From contig CP154954.1 of the NCBI GenBank assembly GCA_039621445.1, positions 6,521,425-6,585,424 of the forward strand: a DNA stretch of 64,000 bases, in the 5' to 3' direction. The stretch comes from Euglena gracilis. Lineage: Eukaryota; Euglenida; Euglenophyceae; Euglenales. Below are positions 1-23,099 of the stretch, one piece after another (position 1 is the stretch's first letter; each line of letters begins with the position of its first letter). The notes beneath the pieces were generated by a model. It searched no databases. It was not told where the DNA came from and saw only the letters and a list, made by a program, of their open reading frames with translations. Made by a program: the position numbers and the translations under genes.

Positions 1-231
1 ACCGCAAAAATGGAATCCTGCCGAGGAGGTTACCTGCCGGAGGCTCCAGGGAGGCTCAGGTAACCAGCCTCCAGGGAGGCTCCGCTCCAGGGAGCCTCCA
101 GGGAGGCTCCAAGGAGGCTCCAGGGAGGCTTAGGTACTAAAATACTTAGTACTTAGGTACGTAGGTAACCAGCCCCCCTGGAGCCTCCCCGGAGGGAGGC
201 TCCAAGGAGGCTCAGGTAACCAGCTTTGTAC
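1..231. repeat. GGTAACC / GAGGCTCC short-repeat array, left end
   Basis: The sequence is built from GGTAACC(AG), CTCCAGGGAGG and GGAGGCTCC words in both orientations, many of them self-complementary. The same words recur at 2113-2212 beyond the opposite TIR, so this is the outer, terminal part of the transposon that follows. The window begins inside or beside the array, so its outer end is not seen. Confidence 0.75.
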
Positions 232-524
232 ACAGGCCGACAATAGGACAGGTGGAGTGCAGTGATGCAATGCGTGGTGCTGCAGACTCGGAATGCATGA
301 ATCAGCAGTTGCTCACCAGGGGGGGAGGGGAGCGGGGGAAGGGGGGGGGCGGCCTGCCCCGCTCCCCAATAACAAAATCATTTGTATGGACAAATTTTGG
401 CCAACAACGCGTCAGCTGTCGACGGGTAAACGGTGTGATGCAACTGCAGCAGACTTCGCCTTTCATGTCATGTAACCGAAAAATTGGCGGACGGTGCATA
501 TGCTTTCATCATATACATCCTGTG

Positions 525-842
525 TTAATGCTTTGAATGAAATGAACACCCACAGAGAGCAACTCCTCCGACCGCGATTTCGACAGTGGATATGGACTCC
601 GCTGAAGGAGACCTCTTGACGGGGCGCTTCTGCTTACGCTTCTTCCGGTCACTCTTGGGAGGGGGGATGGGTGGCTGTTCCTGCACACTGTCAGTGTGTT
701 GAGCTGGTGGTTGTATCACGTCCTGTGACACCAAATCCCGCAGCCTTCGGCGCTTCCGGAGGGGAGGTATTGGGGTGTTGTCTGTTGGGGTTGCAAACAC
801 TGGCTGGGGGGACATGTCAAACTCCACCGACGCAAGTGGCAC
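525..842 (-). CDS. Basic, proline-rich C-terminal exon of the transposase-like gene
   Basis: Open minus-strand segment of about 105 codons. It contains PPLRKRRRLRDL and SDRKKRKQKRPVKR, two dense Lys/Arg clusters typical of nuclear localisation signals, within a Pro/Gln/Ser-rich sequence. Low-complexity basic tails are common at the ends of eukaryotic transposases; its position inside a TIR element just downstream of the core exons suggests it belongs to the same gene. I see no enzymatic motif. The exon borders and the joining to the upstream segment are not resolved. Confidence 0.45.
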   Translation of the reverse strand: MPLASVEFDMSPQPVFATPTDNTPIPPLRKRRRLRDLVSQDVIQPPAQHTDSVQEQPPIPPPKSDRKKRKQKRPVKRSPSAESISTVEIAVGGVALCGCSFHSKH

Positions 843-926
843 GCAATTGTCCAGGAGACTGCACCGTTGAGTTTCCTGTGACCGGAAGAAGATAAGGGTG
901 TGTATAGCGTATATAGGTGTGAGGTA

Positions 927-1178
927 TTAGTTTGGCAGGGACACAATGGATTCAGAGCCATCAGTCCCCTCGGAGTCCGCGTCTTCGGCCGTGGTCTCCT
1001 CCCAGGTCAATTGGCTGAAATTAACCGGCAGGGCTTCTGTGGTTGTTCCTTTCTGCAGAGCTGTACGATGCATGTCCTTCAGCAGAGCCCTCAGCACACG
1101 GGTCACCCATGCTGCAGTGCGGGCGTTTCCCAGCTTGGAAATGGCGATCCAGCGTGGAACGTTCCGGAATCTCCCCAT
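927..1178 (-). CDS. Transposase-like gene, middle segment
   Basis: Open segment with a normal amino-acid mix (RFRNVPRWIAISKLGNA, then ALLKDMHRTALQKG, ending in an acidic stretch EETTAEDADSEGTDG). It lies between the core segment and the basic tail on the same strand. I do not recognise a family. It may be a separate exon: the frame differs from its neighbours and short gaps of non-coding sequence separate them. It is likely part of the element's single gene. Confidence 0.4.
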   Translation of the reverse strand: MGRFRNVPRWIAISKLGNARTAAWVTRVLRALLKDMHRTALQKGTTTEALPVNFSQLTWEETTAEDADSEGTDGSESIVSLPN

Positions 1179-1275
1179 GACAATGTTGGCAAAATTGACC
1201 AGACTTCACCCCGTACCATGCGGAGACGTTGCACCTGTTGTGGTTCAGGGCCTCATGTGTCCATGGCAGCCGGAG

Positions 1276-1838
1276 TCATTGTTGGGAACTCCAAGATGGA
1301 GTATTCCACGAGCGCGCGATCAGGTCCAACCACATGGTGTTTATGTCCAAGTCCTTCCGACCCGTCAGTCCATGATGCTCGCGCAGTTGCGCATGGAAGG
1401 ACTCACAGATGTTTGTCCCTGGGGAGTGGTCTGCAGGAGTTTGACGAAGGGCCACCACGGCTCCCAAATAATCAGCACTGGCATCGCAATAGAAGGTCCA
1501 GACGTTCTTGATGTGCTCAGGCTACAGCAGACCAGTGTGTGTTTCATGGACCATCTGATGACGCACGTCCAGGTGCAGGGTGGTGTCGAGGTCCAAGGCG
1601 GTTCCCATTTTTTGAAACATGGATAAGAAACCCTTCAACGTGTCGCCACAGGTGGCCATTGTTGCTGGTGATATAGCCACAAACACCACAACAATTTCAC
1701 TGGCCCACACCGACAATGGCACCCCGATTGTGCTATGTCTTGAGGCGAGGCAACGTCTGCCCCAACCACCCTTTCCGCAGCACACACCTGTCCGTCGGCC
1801 ATCCGAACCCGCTTGGCAGCAGGCGCCTCAGTGGCCAT
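1276..1838 (-). pseudogene. Transposase-like core (MULE-like?), broken
   Basis: A plausible start is the ATG at 1838 (MATEAPAAKRVRMADG). Downstream, in another frame, comes IVVVFVAISPATMATCGDTL, and then FYCDASADYLGAVVAL followed by PGTNICESFHAQLREHHG. The TNxxESFHxxL motif resembles the end of the catalytic domain in Mutator-like transposases, and the Asp-containing strands are compatible with a DDE fold, but the match is by eye and weak. At least one frame change or small intron separates the start from the core. It is the only plausible gene of the TIR element that holds it. KDZ or another superfamily remains possible. Confidence 0.4.
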
Positions 1839-2112
1839 TGCAAGACAAAAGAAGCTGCGAAAGAGGATGCGCACAATGCAACCGACACGTGATTTGTGTG
1901 TGTAAGCATATAAATACATGAATGATGACATGAATGCGATGTTTTCAAACGGAAAGCACTGCCACAGGGACGGACTTCTCCAGAAATGCGCAAAACTGTC
2001 CAGGTGCAATTGCCATGCAGGTGCCATTGAGGTGACAAGAGACAGGTGTGCGTGCTCTGTGCTGTGGTGCTGTGATGCAGAGGTGGAGTGTCGAACATGG
2101 CCTGTGTACAAA

Positions 2113-2212
2113 ATTGGTTACCTGCCGGAGGCTCCAGGGAGGCTCCTCGGGTAACCAGGGAGTCTCAGGTGACCAGCCTCCAGGGAGCCTCCCTGGAGGC
2201 TCCAGGTAACCA
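2113..2212. repeat. GGTAACC / GGAGGCTCC array, right end
   Basis: Same words as at 1-231, including the palindrome-like run CCTCCAGGGAGCCTCCCTGG. It marks the right terminal region of the first transposon. Confidence 0.7.
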
Positions 2213-2660
2213 AAAGTGAGGATTCCAAATTTTCTGGGACCAGGAGCGTGGAGCATCCACTCACAGCCATGCAATTTCCCATCACTGATCACATCCCGGG
2301 TTCCACTCTTCCAAAAACCAGTCAGTCTTTTATTCCTTGGAAGACACTCTGGAAGCCGAGGGGAAAATGACCGAAAATGTGAAAAAAAAAACAACCCAAA
2401 AGGTTTTTTCTGGTGCCTTCGGTGCAGGGTGACTTCAGTGGTTTTTTCCCAACCCCCCAGGGGTGGGATGAGGGCCAGAAACCAGTCGTTCACTCTGAAA
2501 AGCCAGTCCCAATCACTGCTGGGTCAGCCAGTGACTAAGTGATTAAATGCTCACCGCTCAAGGCGGCAACCCCTGGCTGAGGTTGAACTCAGCTGGTACG
2601 AATGTGTGCCCGCTCCAGGGGTTTATTTGCCTCCTCTTCCGACTGAACATTACCGGAAAA
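2213..2660. other. No gene seen between transposon and permease exons
   Basis: Contains GGTTTTTTC and C/G runs and no open frame with recognisable content. The expected last exon of the permease (after TVSRPE) was looked for here and not found, so the gene probably continues beyond the left edge or its end is not recognisable. Confidence 0.5.
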
Positions 2661-2665
2661 GAAAC

Positions 2666-13548
<10,883 letters not shown>

Positions 13549-13559
13549 AGGTTGCTTCC

Positions 13560-14960
13560 GGGGCCAAAAAAAAAATGGTAATCTCAATGCACAATCCGAA
13601 ATGTTCGCAAAGAACCCTTGTGCAGGATGCTGCCATCCATTCTTGTGCCTGCTTTTCAGCCCCTTCATTCTGTTCCCCGTGAAGCCTGGCCTCCCTTTGC
13701 AAACAATCATACCACAGAGCTTCAACAATGCCACACAGCTCCTCCCCCCAAAGACTTTCCACCAGAGAGAGCACCCAGCCGAGATTCCACTCATTCAATT
13801 CGTAACACTGATTTCCTTTGGCACCATCTTCAAAATATGCCAGAGGCAACCTTGTTGCTGGGTGTGCTGGGGGACATGATCAGTTCTGAGAGATGTGTGC
13901 ATTGGGGCTGAGGAAACCTGGGATTTTGTTTGATGGAGTTCCCGGTGCTCATCCCTCCTTGCAAATCCCCCGAGCCATGTAGTATGGAGAACCACATGTG
14001 GAGGAGGCACCCTCTGCACAGCATTGCTTACCGGGGGAAGCGGGGGGGTCAATTTCCCTTTCAAAAAAACGTCACTTTTCAAAACCCAGCTTCCTCCTTC
14101 ACGGGGCGGAGGGGTCACTTTGGTCTCTCAGGATGAAATAGCTCAAGAAATCAATGCGTTTTGGCCGAACCCCATTGGTAACAAACCGAAAGTGGTCCAC
14201 CCGGAGCCAAAGGCATGGGACATTGTATCGGCAAAAAAAAAATTGATTTAGTGTCCCTTAGGACTGAGGGAAATCCTTAGGGGAGGTCCGAAATCCAGCC
14301 TAAATCAGCCAAAAATGCTGAAAAAAATCGGCCAAATCTGACCCATGGCGCACCCCCTGGGGGGGGGTCCAGAGGCCTCCAACCAGGGTGTTTTTTTTAT
14401 GGGGGGGGGTCCACCTCAGAGGCTGGAAAATTTGGGCTGGGTGGAAAAAGGCAGCTGGCTGACCCCCCTCACCCCTGGGCTGGAACTGGGCCCGACCAGG
14501 GGTCGAACCAGGAACTAAAAAAATCGAAAGTGAAAAAAAAAATGTCCCAAAAACTGCCAGCTATAAAAAAAAAATCGACTTTTTGACCCCAAAAATGTCC
14601 TGGACAGCCAAATCTGACCCATCTTCGCCCATTTTTGACCCATTTTTTGTCCATTTTTGACCCACAAAAGCGAAAAATCTGTTGCCGTCCAGCCAACGAA
14701 GGGTGCTTGGAAATAAATCTCGTTGAGGGGGGGAAAGGGAGGGGGTCCCGGGCTGGAAAAAGGCTGCTGGCTGGCTGGACCCCCCCAGAGGGTCAAATTT
14801 TCTTAAGCTACGCCCTGCCCACACACGCGAACCCCCCGGGGGTCACACGGCGTTAAATGAATCTATGATCCAGGTGACCAGGCTCCTCCCAGACCAGTTG
14901 CCTTCCCATCAGGCCATTGCTTAAAGACCCCAGGGTAGCCATTTTGTTAAACACTGGAAA
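13560..14960. other. Upstream of permease: no convincing gene
   Basis: Open frames overlap on both strands with no recognisable domain. Repeated blocks include GGGTCCA(C/G)CTCAGAGGCTGGAAAA and CTGCTGGCTGGCTGGACC, which also occur at 3.83, 15.58 and 17.36 kb. A promoter or first permease exon may be here, but no element can be supported. Confidence 0.4.
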
Positions 14961-14979
14961 AAATAGACTTCCTCCCCCG

Positions 14980-15250
14980 GTCTGGGGCGTCCCCCCAACT
15001 GGAAAAAAATTTCTCTGGTGCTGCCGAGGTGAAAATGAGGTTATAAATATGTTTTTTGGCTGATTTTGTTCCAAAAATCCAACAATGACCAACAATGGGC
15101 ATTTCTTGGCAAGTTTTGAATAAAAAAATCCGGTGCTTCTGGAGGAAAATTTTTCCACTAGCTGGCCCTGCTAGCGGACTCCCCCCCTGGAGTCTACTAG
15201 AATTTCCACTGGCCAAATTTGGACTAGCTGCAGTCCACCCCCCCCCAAGG
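14980..15250 (-). repeat. Dispersed repeat R2, copy 1
   Basis: The series GGAAAAAAATTTCTCTGG, GAGGTTATAAAT, GGCTGATTTTGTTCCAAAAA, TTTTTCCACTAGCTGGCCC and ACTAGCTGCAGTCCA is repeated at 24270-24560 and in part at 25180-25300. It is about 270 bp long with C-runs at the edges and looks like a non-autonomous element. Confidence 0.6.
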
Positions 15251-15259
15251 GGGTACTGC

Positions 15260-16800
15260 GAACCCTTAAACAATGGCCTGCTTCCCATACAATCACCCCA
15301 AAGCTGTGGCAGAGGGACATGCAACAAGGCACCTCAAAATATTCGATACAGAAAATGTAAACAATGCAAAACAAAATGCAAAAAAAACATGCAAAAAATG
15401 CAAGTTCCAAACAAAGTCCTTCAGGAGCTCCGGGTCGTACACTTCTCTGCTGGAGACGACAGGAGAGGAGGATTTTCTTTCCACCTCCACCGAGGAAAAT
15501 GCTTCATTGTGATCATCAAGATTATTAGTTATCAGGGGTTTTCTTCAGAACTCCGGGGGGGGGGGGTCCCGCGGGCCAGCTGGAAAAAGGTGCTGGCTGG
15601 CTGGGGGGGGGGGGGGGGCAGCTCCCTTCCGGCTTTGAAAACCCCTGTTAGTTATGCAGCATGTGCTTGTGCTGTAGTGATTATGGTGCATGGTTGGACA
15701 ATTATTCGGCCAGTTTTTTCACCGATGACAAATGAATCAACGGTAACGGTGACATTATGCGGGTTTGCACAGGTTTTCATTTGGCATTGTTTTTCTGCTG
15801 ATTTTTGACGTTTTGGGGGAATTTTTCTTCAAAAAGCAATGTCCTTTTTTGCTTCTGTTTGTCGCATTGCATGCATTCATATTTCATTTGGCAACAGCTT
15901 TTAATGCAAAAATGGTCCCAACTTGGTATTCAACTTCCAGCTGTCTGGTGGAACAGCGATTTCCCTTGTAATCCACCACCACAAAATATCAAAGTATTGG
16001 AAGGGCAAATTATGCAAAAGAAACTTGCAAAAAAATGCGATTTTTTGTAAAATTTTCGCAATGCATGCATAATGCAACTTGAATATCTCCCGCCTGAAAC
16101 AAAAATCAGCACTAACTGTTTTGCCTGGTATGCCACACATGAAATAACTGCTCAATTTCAATACGTCCCAAAGTACCCTGGGCCCATCGTCATTTTACAC
16201 AGAAGCATGGGATAGGTGCAGACACAATCCCCTCACACCTGGAGTGGGATTTAGCTGCAGTTACAAAGTAATGGTCAGCTTCCAAGGAGGCAAAGGGGTG
16301 AGGGAAAGATCAACGGAGACAAGAGTGCAGGGTTTGGTAACAGACAAACAGGGAACAAACTGTTAAATGCAACTCTGGAGAATGGGTTTTTTGACAGTGC
16401 TTTTGAAACAATCAATTTTTGAGACTTTTTGACACTGTTACAGTGTTTTTTGAAATTTTGGCAGTCCTCTATGACAAGGGGTCTGGGCCCTGTTGTTTTA
16501 CACAGTGACACCCAAGTTTCGGCAGTCCCAGGAACAACCCGTTTTTTTGGGGAGGCTGATGTGCCGAGTGAGAAAAATGAGGTTGAGGGATATGGTCAGG
16601 GTTTCGATTTCGACTGAAATCTATGGCCGAAATTCAGTGATACTTTTTGGCTGCGGGTTAAAGCTAAAATGTGGCCCAATTTATCAGGATTTCGGCCTAA
16701 CTTCTGGCTGAAAATCCAAATCCTAACGCTAATCCAGGGTTTCCCTCCCATTTGTGGTGGGGACCGCCATTTCTGATTCGTGATTATTCGTGATTATTTG
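15260..16800. other. A/T-rich stretch without a recognised gene
   Basis: No domain-bearing frame is seen on either strand. Short repeats of GTGATTATTCGTGATTATT start at about 16,778 and return at 18,090-18,170. Confidence 0.45.
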
Positions 16801-16879
16801 TGATTATTCGTGGTTCCAAAAATCCGCCCGGTTTTCAGCTAAATGATGGACTGCTGGGATGCCGGCAGGAAGCAGGGCG

Positions 16880-17160
16880 GTCTTTAAGCAAAAAAAAAAA
16901 TCCCGTCCCGACACATTCAATGAAAAATCCATAGGGAAAAATGACCCAAATAGTGGCCATATTTTGGCAAAAAAAAACGGGTCGACTTCGGGGAAAAAAA
17001 GTGATTTCATCCTTGAATTGTCGTCCATCCACCCAAAACGTCAATAAGTGTGTTTTTCGACTTTTGAACCCCTTTTCAAATCCCTGGTCGCCCTTCGCCG
17101 GCCCTTGGTCGGCCCTTAGGCCGGGGGGCGGTCCTTAACGGAAAAAAAACTTCCCGTCCC
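16880..17160 (+). repeat. Dispersed repeat family R1, copy 3
   Basis: Third copy with CCCGTCCCGACACATTCAA, GTGGCCATATTTTGGC, GTCGTCCATCCACCC and GTTTTTCGACTTTTG, then CTTCCCGTCCCTTATGG as in copy 2. The three copies are all on the same strand. Confidence 0.65.
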
Positions 17161-18839
17161 TTATGGACCGCCCTAGCAACAGGGCGTTGCTTAAGGACCC
17201 CCAGGGGGGGGGGTCCAGCTCAGAGGTTTGAAAATTTGGGCTGGCTGGAAAAAAGCTGCCGATTTTTCGACCCGAAATTTGGGCTGGCCAGCCCAAATCT
17301 GACCCATGTTGCCCATTTTTCGTCGATGGGGGGGAGGGGAGGGTAAAGGCTGCTGGCTGGAAAAAGGCTGCTGGCTGGCTGGACCCCCCCAGGGGGGCCA
17401 GGGTCAAATTTTCTTGAGCTACGCCCTGCATGGCAGGAAGAACAATGCTTTTAGGATTGGAAATGCCCCCCCCCTGGGGAGTCGCTAAAATGGCCAATGC
17501 TCATCTCCGACCAGGGGGGGGGGGAGGGTGATCATTGGACAAGGGGGGGAGGGGGAGGTGGACCCCAAGTCAGAGGAAAATTGACCGAAGATGGGGGTAT
17601 ATGGCCATTTTGGGCTGTTTTTGGCCATTCTTGCCATTTCTTGACTATGGTTGGCATTTTTGGCCACCTTTAGGTCATTTTGGTCATTTTTCACTGTTTT
17701 TGGCCAACGTTTAGCAATTTTGGCCGAACCAACATCATATGTATGCAAAAAGTTCATCTCTGACCAGGGGGAGGGGGTGGTCGTCAGACAAGCCCGGCGT
17801 TGGACAAGGGGGGGGGTACAAAAAGTTGCCAACGGTGTACCTATGCATCATCATTGTGTGAGCGTTCCATTGTCCAAACAAACCCCTTTTGGCTGAAAAC
17901 ATGATCCATCACAAAAGCAGAAAGCAAAGTCGCTCGCGGCCAGTTGTTGCGCAACAGTGAAGCGGTCTCAAACTCATCATCAGAATCCGAAGAAGACATT
18001 TTCTAAAGAACAAATAAAACACAATTCCGAATGCTGAATGACTACCGTTGCAAAGAAACAAAATTCCCAGGAAAAAAATCTCATTTGTGTTTATTCGTGA
18101 TATTCGTGATTATTCGTGATTTTCGGAAAATCCGAAATTCGTGGTGATTCGTGATTATTCGTGATCATTCGTGCCACGAATCAGAGGGAATCCCTGGCTA
18201 ATCTTAATCCTAACCCCGATCCTTTTCATGAGGATATGCCGCACCCACCTCCACGCAGCAGAAACGACCGGAATTCCCCCAGCCATGGGCCAAAATCGCT
18301 CATCAGTCCCATTTGCATGATGTAGAGGGGGTGACGCCCCCCCCCCGCCCCGCCGTGGGGGCCCACTGGTGTGAGACTGCCATACTAATGGCAATACTAG
18401 TAATAGAGACATACCAGAAGTAGAGCCCACAAAATTGCCGCCTTTCTTTAAATTTTGGCAGAGGATTTGAGAGGGTGAAATGGCATTTGGTGCAGCTGGG
18501 CTGTTTCGTGAATTATGTCAAAAAAGTTTCAAATAAAATGTCATTTTTGTTCCAAAAACCCTGTCAAAATGTGTATCAAACTCTGTTGGTTGATTCGTTC
18601 CCAGAATAGAGGGTGCATAATAACAGTAAAAGTGGGTCCGCCCAACTAGCGGGCTGGGGGGGGGGCATTGCCACCTAAACGGTAGCATGACCAAAAAATC
18701 ATTTTTTGGCTGGGTTTTTGCTGAAACATTTTTCTGATTATCCCGGGACCTGATGCAAAAACAGAATGTTGCCAATATGCAAAAACTTCAACCAGAATTG
18801 AACTGGACAGCCCAATTCCCAATATTCTCCCCCACCCCA

Positions 18840-18985
18840 GACAAACTGCGCTCCCTGTGTGCACTGCAGCTGTTTTTTTTTTGGGGTGCCCTTTATCCCC
18901 TCTTCTGGCCTGGCACTTTTGTCCGCTTCTGGCCCTTTTGTCGGTGTTTAGGGAGGTGGCGGGAGATTGGCGGGTCTTACCTTGT
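18840..18985. repeat. Dispersed repeat R3, copy 1
   Basis: CTGTGTGCACTGCAGCTGTTT, then GGTGCCCTTTATCCCCTCTT and TGGCCTGGCACTTTTGT, matches 24550-24690 at most positions. On the minus strand both copies read CQARR(G/R)DKGH(P/H)KKT(A)AVHTG. That conservation may mean a coding relic or merely recent duplication. Confidence 0.55.
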
Positions 18986-19139
18986 GTACTTTGCCACCAA
19001 GCGCCCGCCAAGCACATGCGCAAGCACATGCACTCCCCCAGTGGACGTTCAGGGCTTTGCCGAAATGCATACATTTTTGGGAATTTTTTTGGTAAAATCC
19101 TGCAAAAAAACTTCTTCCTTTTTTCTGTTTAAACCTTTG

Positions 19140-19740
19140 TCTTTTCTAGACAAAAAAGAGAAATAATGACCCTATTTAGAGGGTCTTCTTTATACCAAAC
19201 TCCGCAAAGGTGTTACAAAAGAGCAATTGGAGCGGAGGGCAGGTCAGACATAGACACTACGGACTTCGCTTGATGATCTGGTGTGGGATGCTCCGCCTTC
19301 ATTAAATCAACGTCCCGCTATTATAAATTAGTTAAAAATAATTATTAATTAAGCATCGCTAAGATTTTGATGATAATTAATCGCGGCATCAATTTAAAAC
19401 TAAATCCAAAAAGTTCCCCAACATCACTCACATCTTTGCTGTTGTTCCTTTTATTTTTATCACTGGCTATCATCGTCAGAGGAGATTGTTTGAAAATCGC
19501 TTGTAAAAACATTTTCCAATCAGTGATCTCCCTCCTCCTTTGGGGGGGGGGGAGAACCCCAAATCAAATATTCAACAAAAATCAATCAAATGGGAGGTGG
19601 GGTGGGGTGCAAATCATATATGCTGTTTGCCATATGTGGAACACAATCAAAAAAATATCAATGAACAATAACATGTTTTTTGAACTTTGAAATAAACTTT
19701 CCAGAGAAGAAATACCCCACACCAGAGGTTTTTTAGGATA
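19140..19740. other. A/T-rich gap, nothing recognised
   Basis: Contains ATTAATTAAGC-like A/T stretches, no credible open frame and no RNA gene that I can fold by eye. Confidence 0.45.
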
Positions 19741-19939
19741 TGGGGGGGGCGGACCCACCTACCCACCCCCTGGGGGGGGGGGGGGCTCGGGGGGGGGACC
19801 CACTTTGGGGGGGTCAATTTTGGAGTCCAAAAATTTTCAGCGCTTCGCGACGAAAATAGAAGAAACCCCCACCTCTGGGGGGCGAGGAGGCTCGGCCAGG
19901 ACCCAATCCCCCCCCCCCCGGGTCACAAAACTTAAAAAA

Positions 19940-20386
19940 ATAATCTCTGCCCAGACACACCTGTGATTGAATTTTACGTCCAGAGAGGCAAATGCGCGTC
20001 CCACACACGATGGAGCACAAGTCCTTTCCTGATGCTATGCATGGTACCACCCCTTCTGAATCCTGGGTGTTCAAACCAGACAAAAACTCCAATCCAACCA
20101 CCATCCTGGCCAATCCTCTCAGGCCTCTCAGGGCCACAATTGTTTCCCACCCTGATAGGACATACATGAGTATGAGAGGAATGATATGTCTCCCCCCCTC
20201 CCCGTTCAGTGGCCACGGCCCGACCAGGTTGGCCCCAAGATTCCATGGCCAAGTTGACTGAACGTGGTCCGAGGAGGGGGTGTTCCTTGCTGGGTGAGAG
20301 CACTCCCACAGACATACTTGCATTCTTTGGGAGGAGAGGTGCCAAACCTTCAAACCTTCTTGGGCAAGGGGATGTTCAATGGACAC
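19940..20386 (-). other. Unassigned minus-strand open stretch
   Basis: An open minus-strand frame includes HIIPLILMYVLSGWETIVAL and LARMVVGLEFLSGLNT, a normal-looking composition with one hydrophobic stretch, unlike the C/G-run frames around it. I recognise no family. It could be an exon of an unrelated or unrecognised gene, or chance. The plus-strand frame over the same bases is also open, which weakens the case. Confidence 0.22.
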
Positions 20387-20408
20387 AGGGGAGGGGTGAC
20401 CCTCCCCC

Positions 20409-20625
20409 CTAATAGAAGTGCGGGGCCACTACAAGCGCAGGGTCCAAACAAAAGCGCAGCCCCCGCCACCAAAGGCAGCGGTCCGCTACAAGCGCACCCC
20501 CCATTTTGATGGGTTGTCTAAAGGAAATCAATAATAAAAAATCGTGCAGGCAGGGTCCAAATAGAAGCGCACCCCCCGCCGCTGGAGGCGGCGGTCCGCA
20601 AAAGCGCACAAATGCTTCTATTATC
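20409..20625 (+). mobile_element. Small TA-flanked element M1, copy 1 (about 215 bp)
   Basis: Starts CCCCTAATAGAAG and ends GCTTCTATTATC; internal words are GCGCAGGGTCCAAA, GCAGCGGTCCGC, CATTTTGATGGG and GCGGCGGTCCGC. The same words appear in reverse order and orientation at 60556-60764. Ends read TAATAGAAG...CTTCTATTA, compatible with insertion at TA. Confidence 0.6.
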
Positions 20626-22229
20626 TTACACTCCGATCAAGGGCTGTGGATTTGTGGGCAGGGGAAAGCTTGAGCGGTACTGTTGGGGTCGATTGCTTGG
20701 GGGTTAACTTGGGATTGAGCAAGTTCATCCGAAGGCAATATTCCTTCCCTGTTTTCCTCGGTGTCTACAACCCAAGAACAAACAAGGTCAAAATGGGATG
20801 AAAAGGAGTGTTCGGACAGTGAGAGCAGTGGGAGATGAAAGCAGGTTCACTTTGGTGAATGGTCATCCGAGAGGCACACTTTAGCCACTGCGGGGTTAAT
20901 TAGGCAAGGTCCGCTGCTGTCGAAATCAACATCACTTTGTTCACTCCATCACTTCGCCGCTCGCAGCTTGAAAGACTGAAAGGGATGACAAGTTGAAAAA
21001 AGAGGCTCATTGCGGGAAATTGGCCGTGGAACTTTTGGTGGTCGCTGGCGACCGGTCGCTAGCGACCGTTGGTCATGGTCGACCGACCACTGGTGGTCGG
21101 AGCGACCGGTCGCTAGCAGCCACCAAAATTTCGACCACCCCCCTTCAGAAAATTTTTAAGCCCCCCCCCCCATTGGGATGTAATGCAAAAACCCCCCGTT
21201 GTACTGCAAAACGATGCTACCAGGGCCAGGCGCGCATAATACCACGCGCACCGTAAACAAAACAGTCCTAAGGCGCCTTCGGCGCCCTTGGTCGTCTAGC
21301 GGGGGGGGGGGGGGCTGCCCCCCCCCCCCGGCCCTCCAATAACAAAATCCCCTCTGGGGGACCCAGGATCAGGCGCGCATGTAATACCACGCACACCGTA
21401 AACAAACAGTCCTAAGTTGCCTTCGGCGCCCTTGGTCGTCTAGGGGGGGGGGGGGCCCCCCCACCCACCCCCCCGCCCCGCTTCAACTAACCAAATCCCC
21501 TCCGGGGAGGTTAACCGACCCAGGGCCAGGCGGCCTTGTACTGCACCGCACGTAAACAAACAGTCCTAAGGCGCTTTCGGCGCCCTTGAGTCGTCTAGCG
21601 GTGGGGGGGGGCTTGCCCGCACCCCCCCCCCCCCCGCCCCCCCCCCCCCCCCACCCCCGCCTCTCCAATAACAAAATCCCCTCTGGGGGGGTAACTGACC
21701 CAGGGCCAGGCGCGCATGTACCCTCACCCCCCCCCCAAACTGGGCCCCGAGCGGATTTCCGCTGGTCGTCCTTGTGGTGGTCGGCCCGACCAGGGAGGTC
21801 GGCCCGACCTGGTCGGCCTGACCAGGGAGGTCGGCCCGACCACCATTTTTTTGCACTACCCCCCCCCTTTCTGGAGATTTAAGCCCCCCCACCCTGAAAA
21901 AAACTTCTGTACAAACCACCCCAACACCAGTCAAAACCCAATTAAATGGCTCCAGAACCCCCAAGCGCGGGTTTTCCCACGTGATTCCACCGCGGGTTTT
22001 TCGGGGGCACAAAAGGAACTTAATCAGCGGTTCGGTATGGGAATATGCAAAAAAAAAAGGTGTGTTCCAACATGGGGATTTTTTATTTGGACGAGGATCG
22101 CTTAAGTGGTGGCAAAAAACGGGCGGGGGGGGGGGGGGGGGGGGGGGGGGGATGCCCATTTTGGGCCACTTTTGGCAAAAGAACACCTCTCCCCATCGGA
22201 TTTTCAATATAATTTCAAAATTTTGCACA

Positions 22230-22440
22230 AAAAGGACTTAGCACTCAAGTATGTTTCCAACATAGAGGGGATTTTGTTATTTGAGGGGGGGGCGGGGGGC
22301 GGAGCCCCCCCCCCCCGCCTATGCCAAAATGAGCCACACAAAAAAAACTTAGCCCCCGAGTATGTTGCCAACTCAGAAGGGATTTTGTTATTTCAGGTTC
22401 GGATTGGGGTGGAGGGAGGAGTTTCCTGCCTCTCGTAATG
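22230..22440 (+). repeat. Tandem TATGTTGCCAAC unit, copies near 22.3 kb
   Basis: Unit of about 105 bp with ACTTAGC(C)CC, GAGTATGTT(G/T)CCAAC, GGGATTTTGTTATTTGAGG, G-run, GGAGCC, C-run, TATGCCAAA(G/A)TGAGCCACA. The same unit is tandem at 30340-30640 and inverted at 62850-63100. Confidence 0.6.
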
Positions 22441-23099
22441 CAGAATGCTTGCATTCCTAAAGGATTTTCATGTAATCCCTGTTTCATCATTGGTTTATCC
22501 CTCCGGACCCCCATCAAGGGCCCACCGACCCCCACCGACCAAAGATTTCCATCTGGGGGTGTTTATGTTGGTGTAAGGCACTGATTTGGACCCGTCCGGA
22601 CCATTTCCAGGTGATTTGGGCCCGCCACGGACCATTTTTATGACCACCGACTAGCCACCACTTGTTTGCATAGGATTTTCTTCATGGGGGGAGGGGACTT
22701 GAATGTCGGCGGTACTGACCCGTTAGTACATTAGAATGGGTAGTCGGCCGACTACCCAATACCCCCTCCACCCCGTCTTGCCGACTAGCTACCGACCATT
22801 AGTCGGCCGACTACCCCCCCCCCCCAGTCTACCGCCATGCGCCCCGAAGGCCGCCTAGCCGAAGGCCGAACGCCGCGCAGCGGCCGAGGGCCGCCGCAGC
22901 GGCCGAAGGCCGCGGCAATTCAGAACCCGAAAGTCGGCCGACTACCCAATACCCCCCCACCCCGTCTCGCCGACTAGCTACTTAGTCGGCCCACCCCCCC
23001 CCCCCCCCCCAGTCTACCACCATGCGCCCCGAATGCCGCCTGGCCGAAGGCCGCTGCAATCCAGAACCTGAAAAGCTGATGATGTTATTTAAAGGCGTA

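Larger units (their letters stand above)
213..2124 (-). mobile_element. DNA transposon with TIRs and terminal arrays
   Basis: Left end 213-238 (CAGGTAACCA, 2 bases, TTTGTACACAGGCC) is matched in inverted orientation at 2099-2124 (GGCCTGTGTACAAA, 2 bases, TGGTTACCTG), giving 26-bp TIRs. Between them lie minus-strand coding pieces that look like a transposase. Outside the TIRs both flanks consist of the same GGTAACC/GGAGGCTCC words, so the complete element may be about 1-2212. I could not identify a target-site duplication. The superfamily is undecided. Confidence 0.7.

Noticed and set aside
21566-22228. 220-codon minus-strand frame
   Set aside because: Composition is Gly/Pro from C/G runs; no domain, and it crosses several repeat boundaries.
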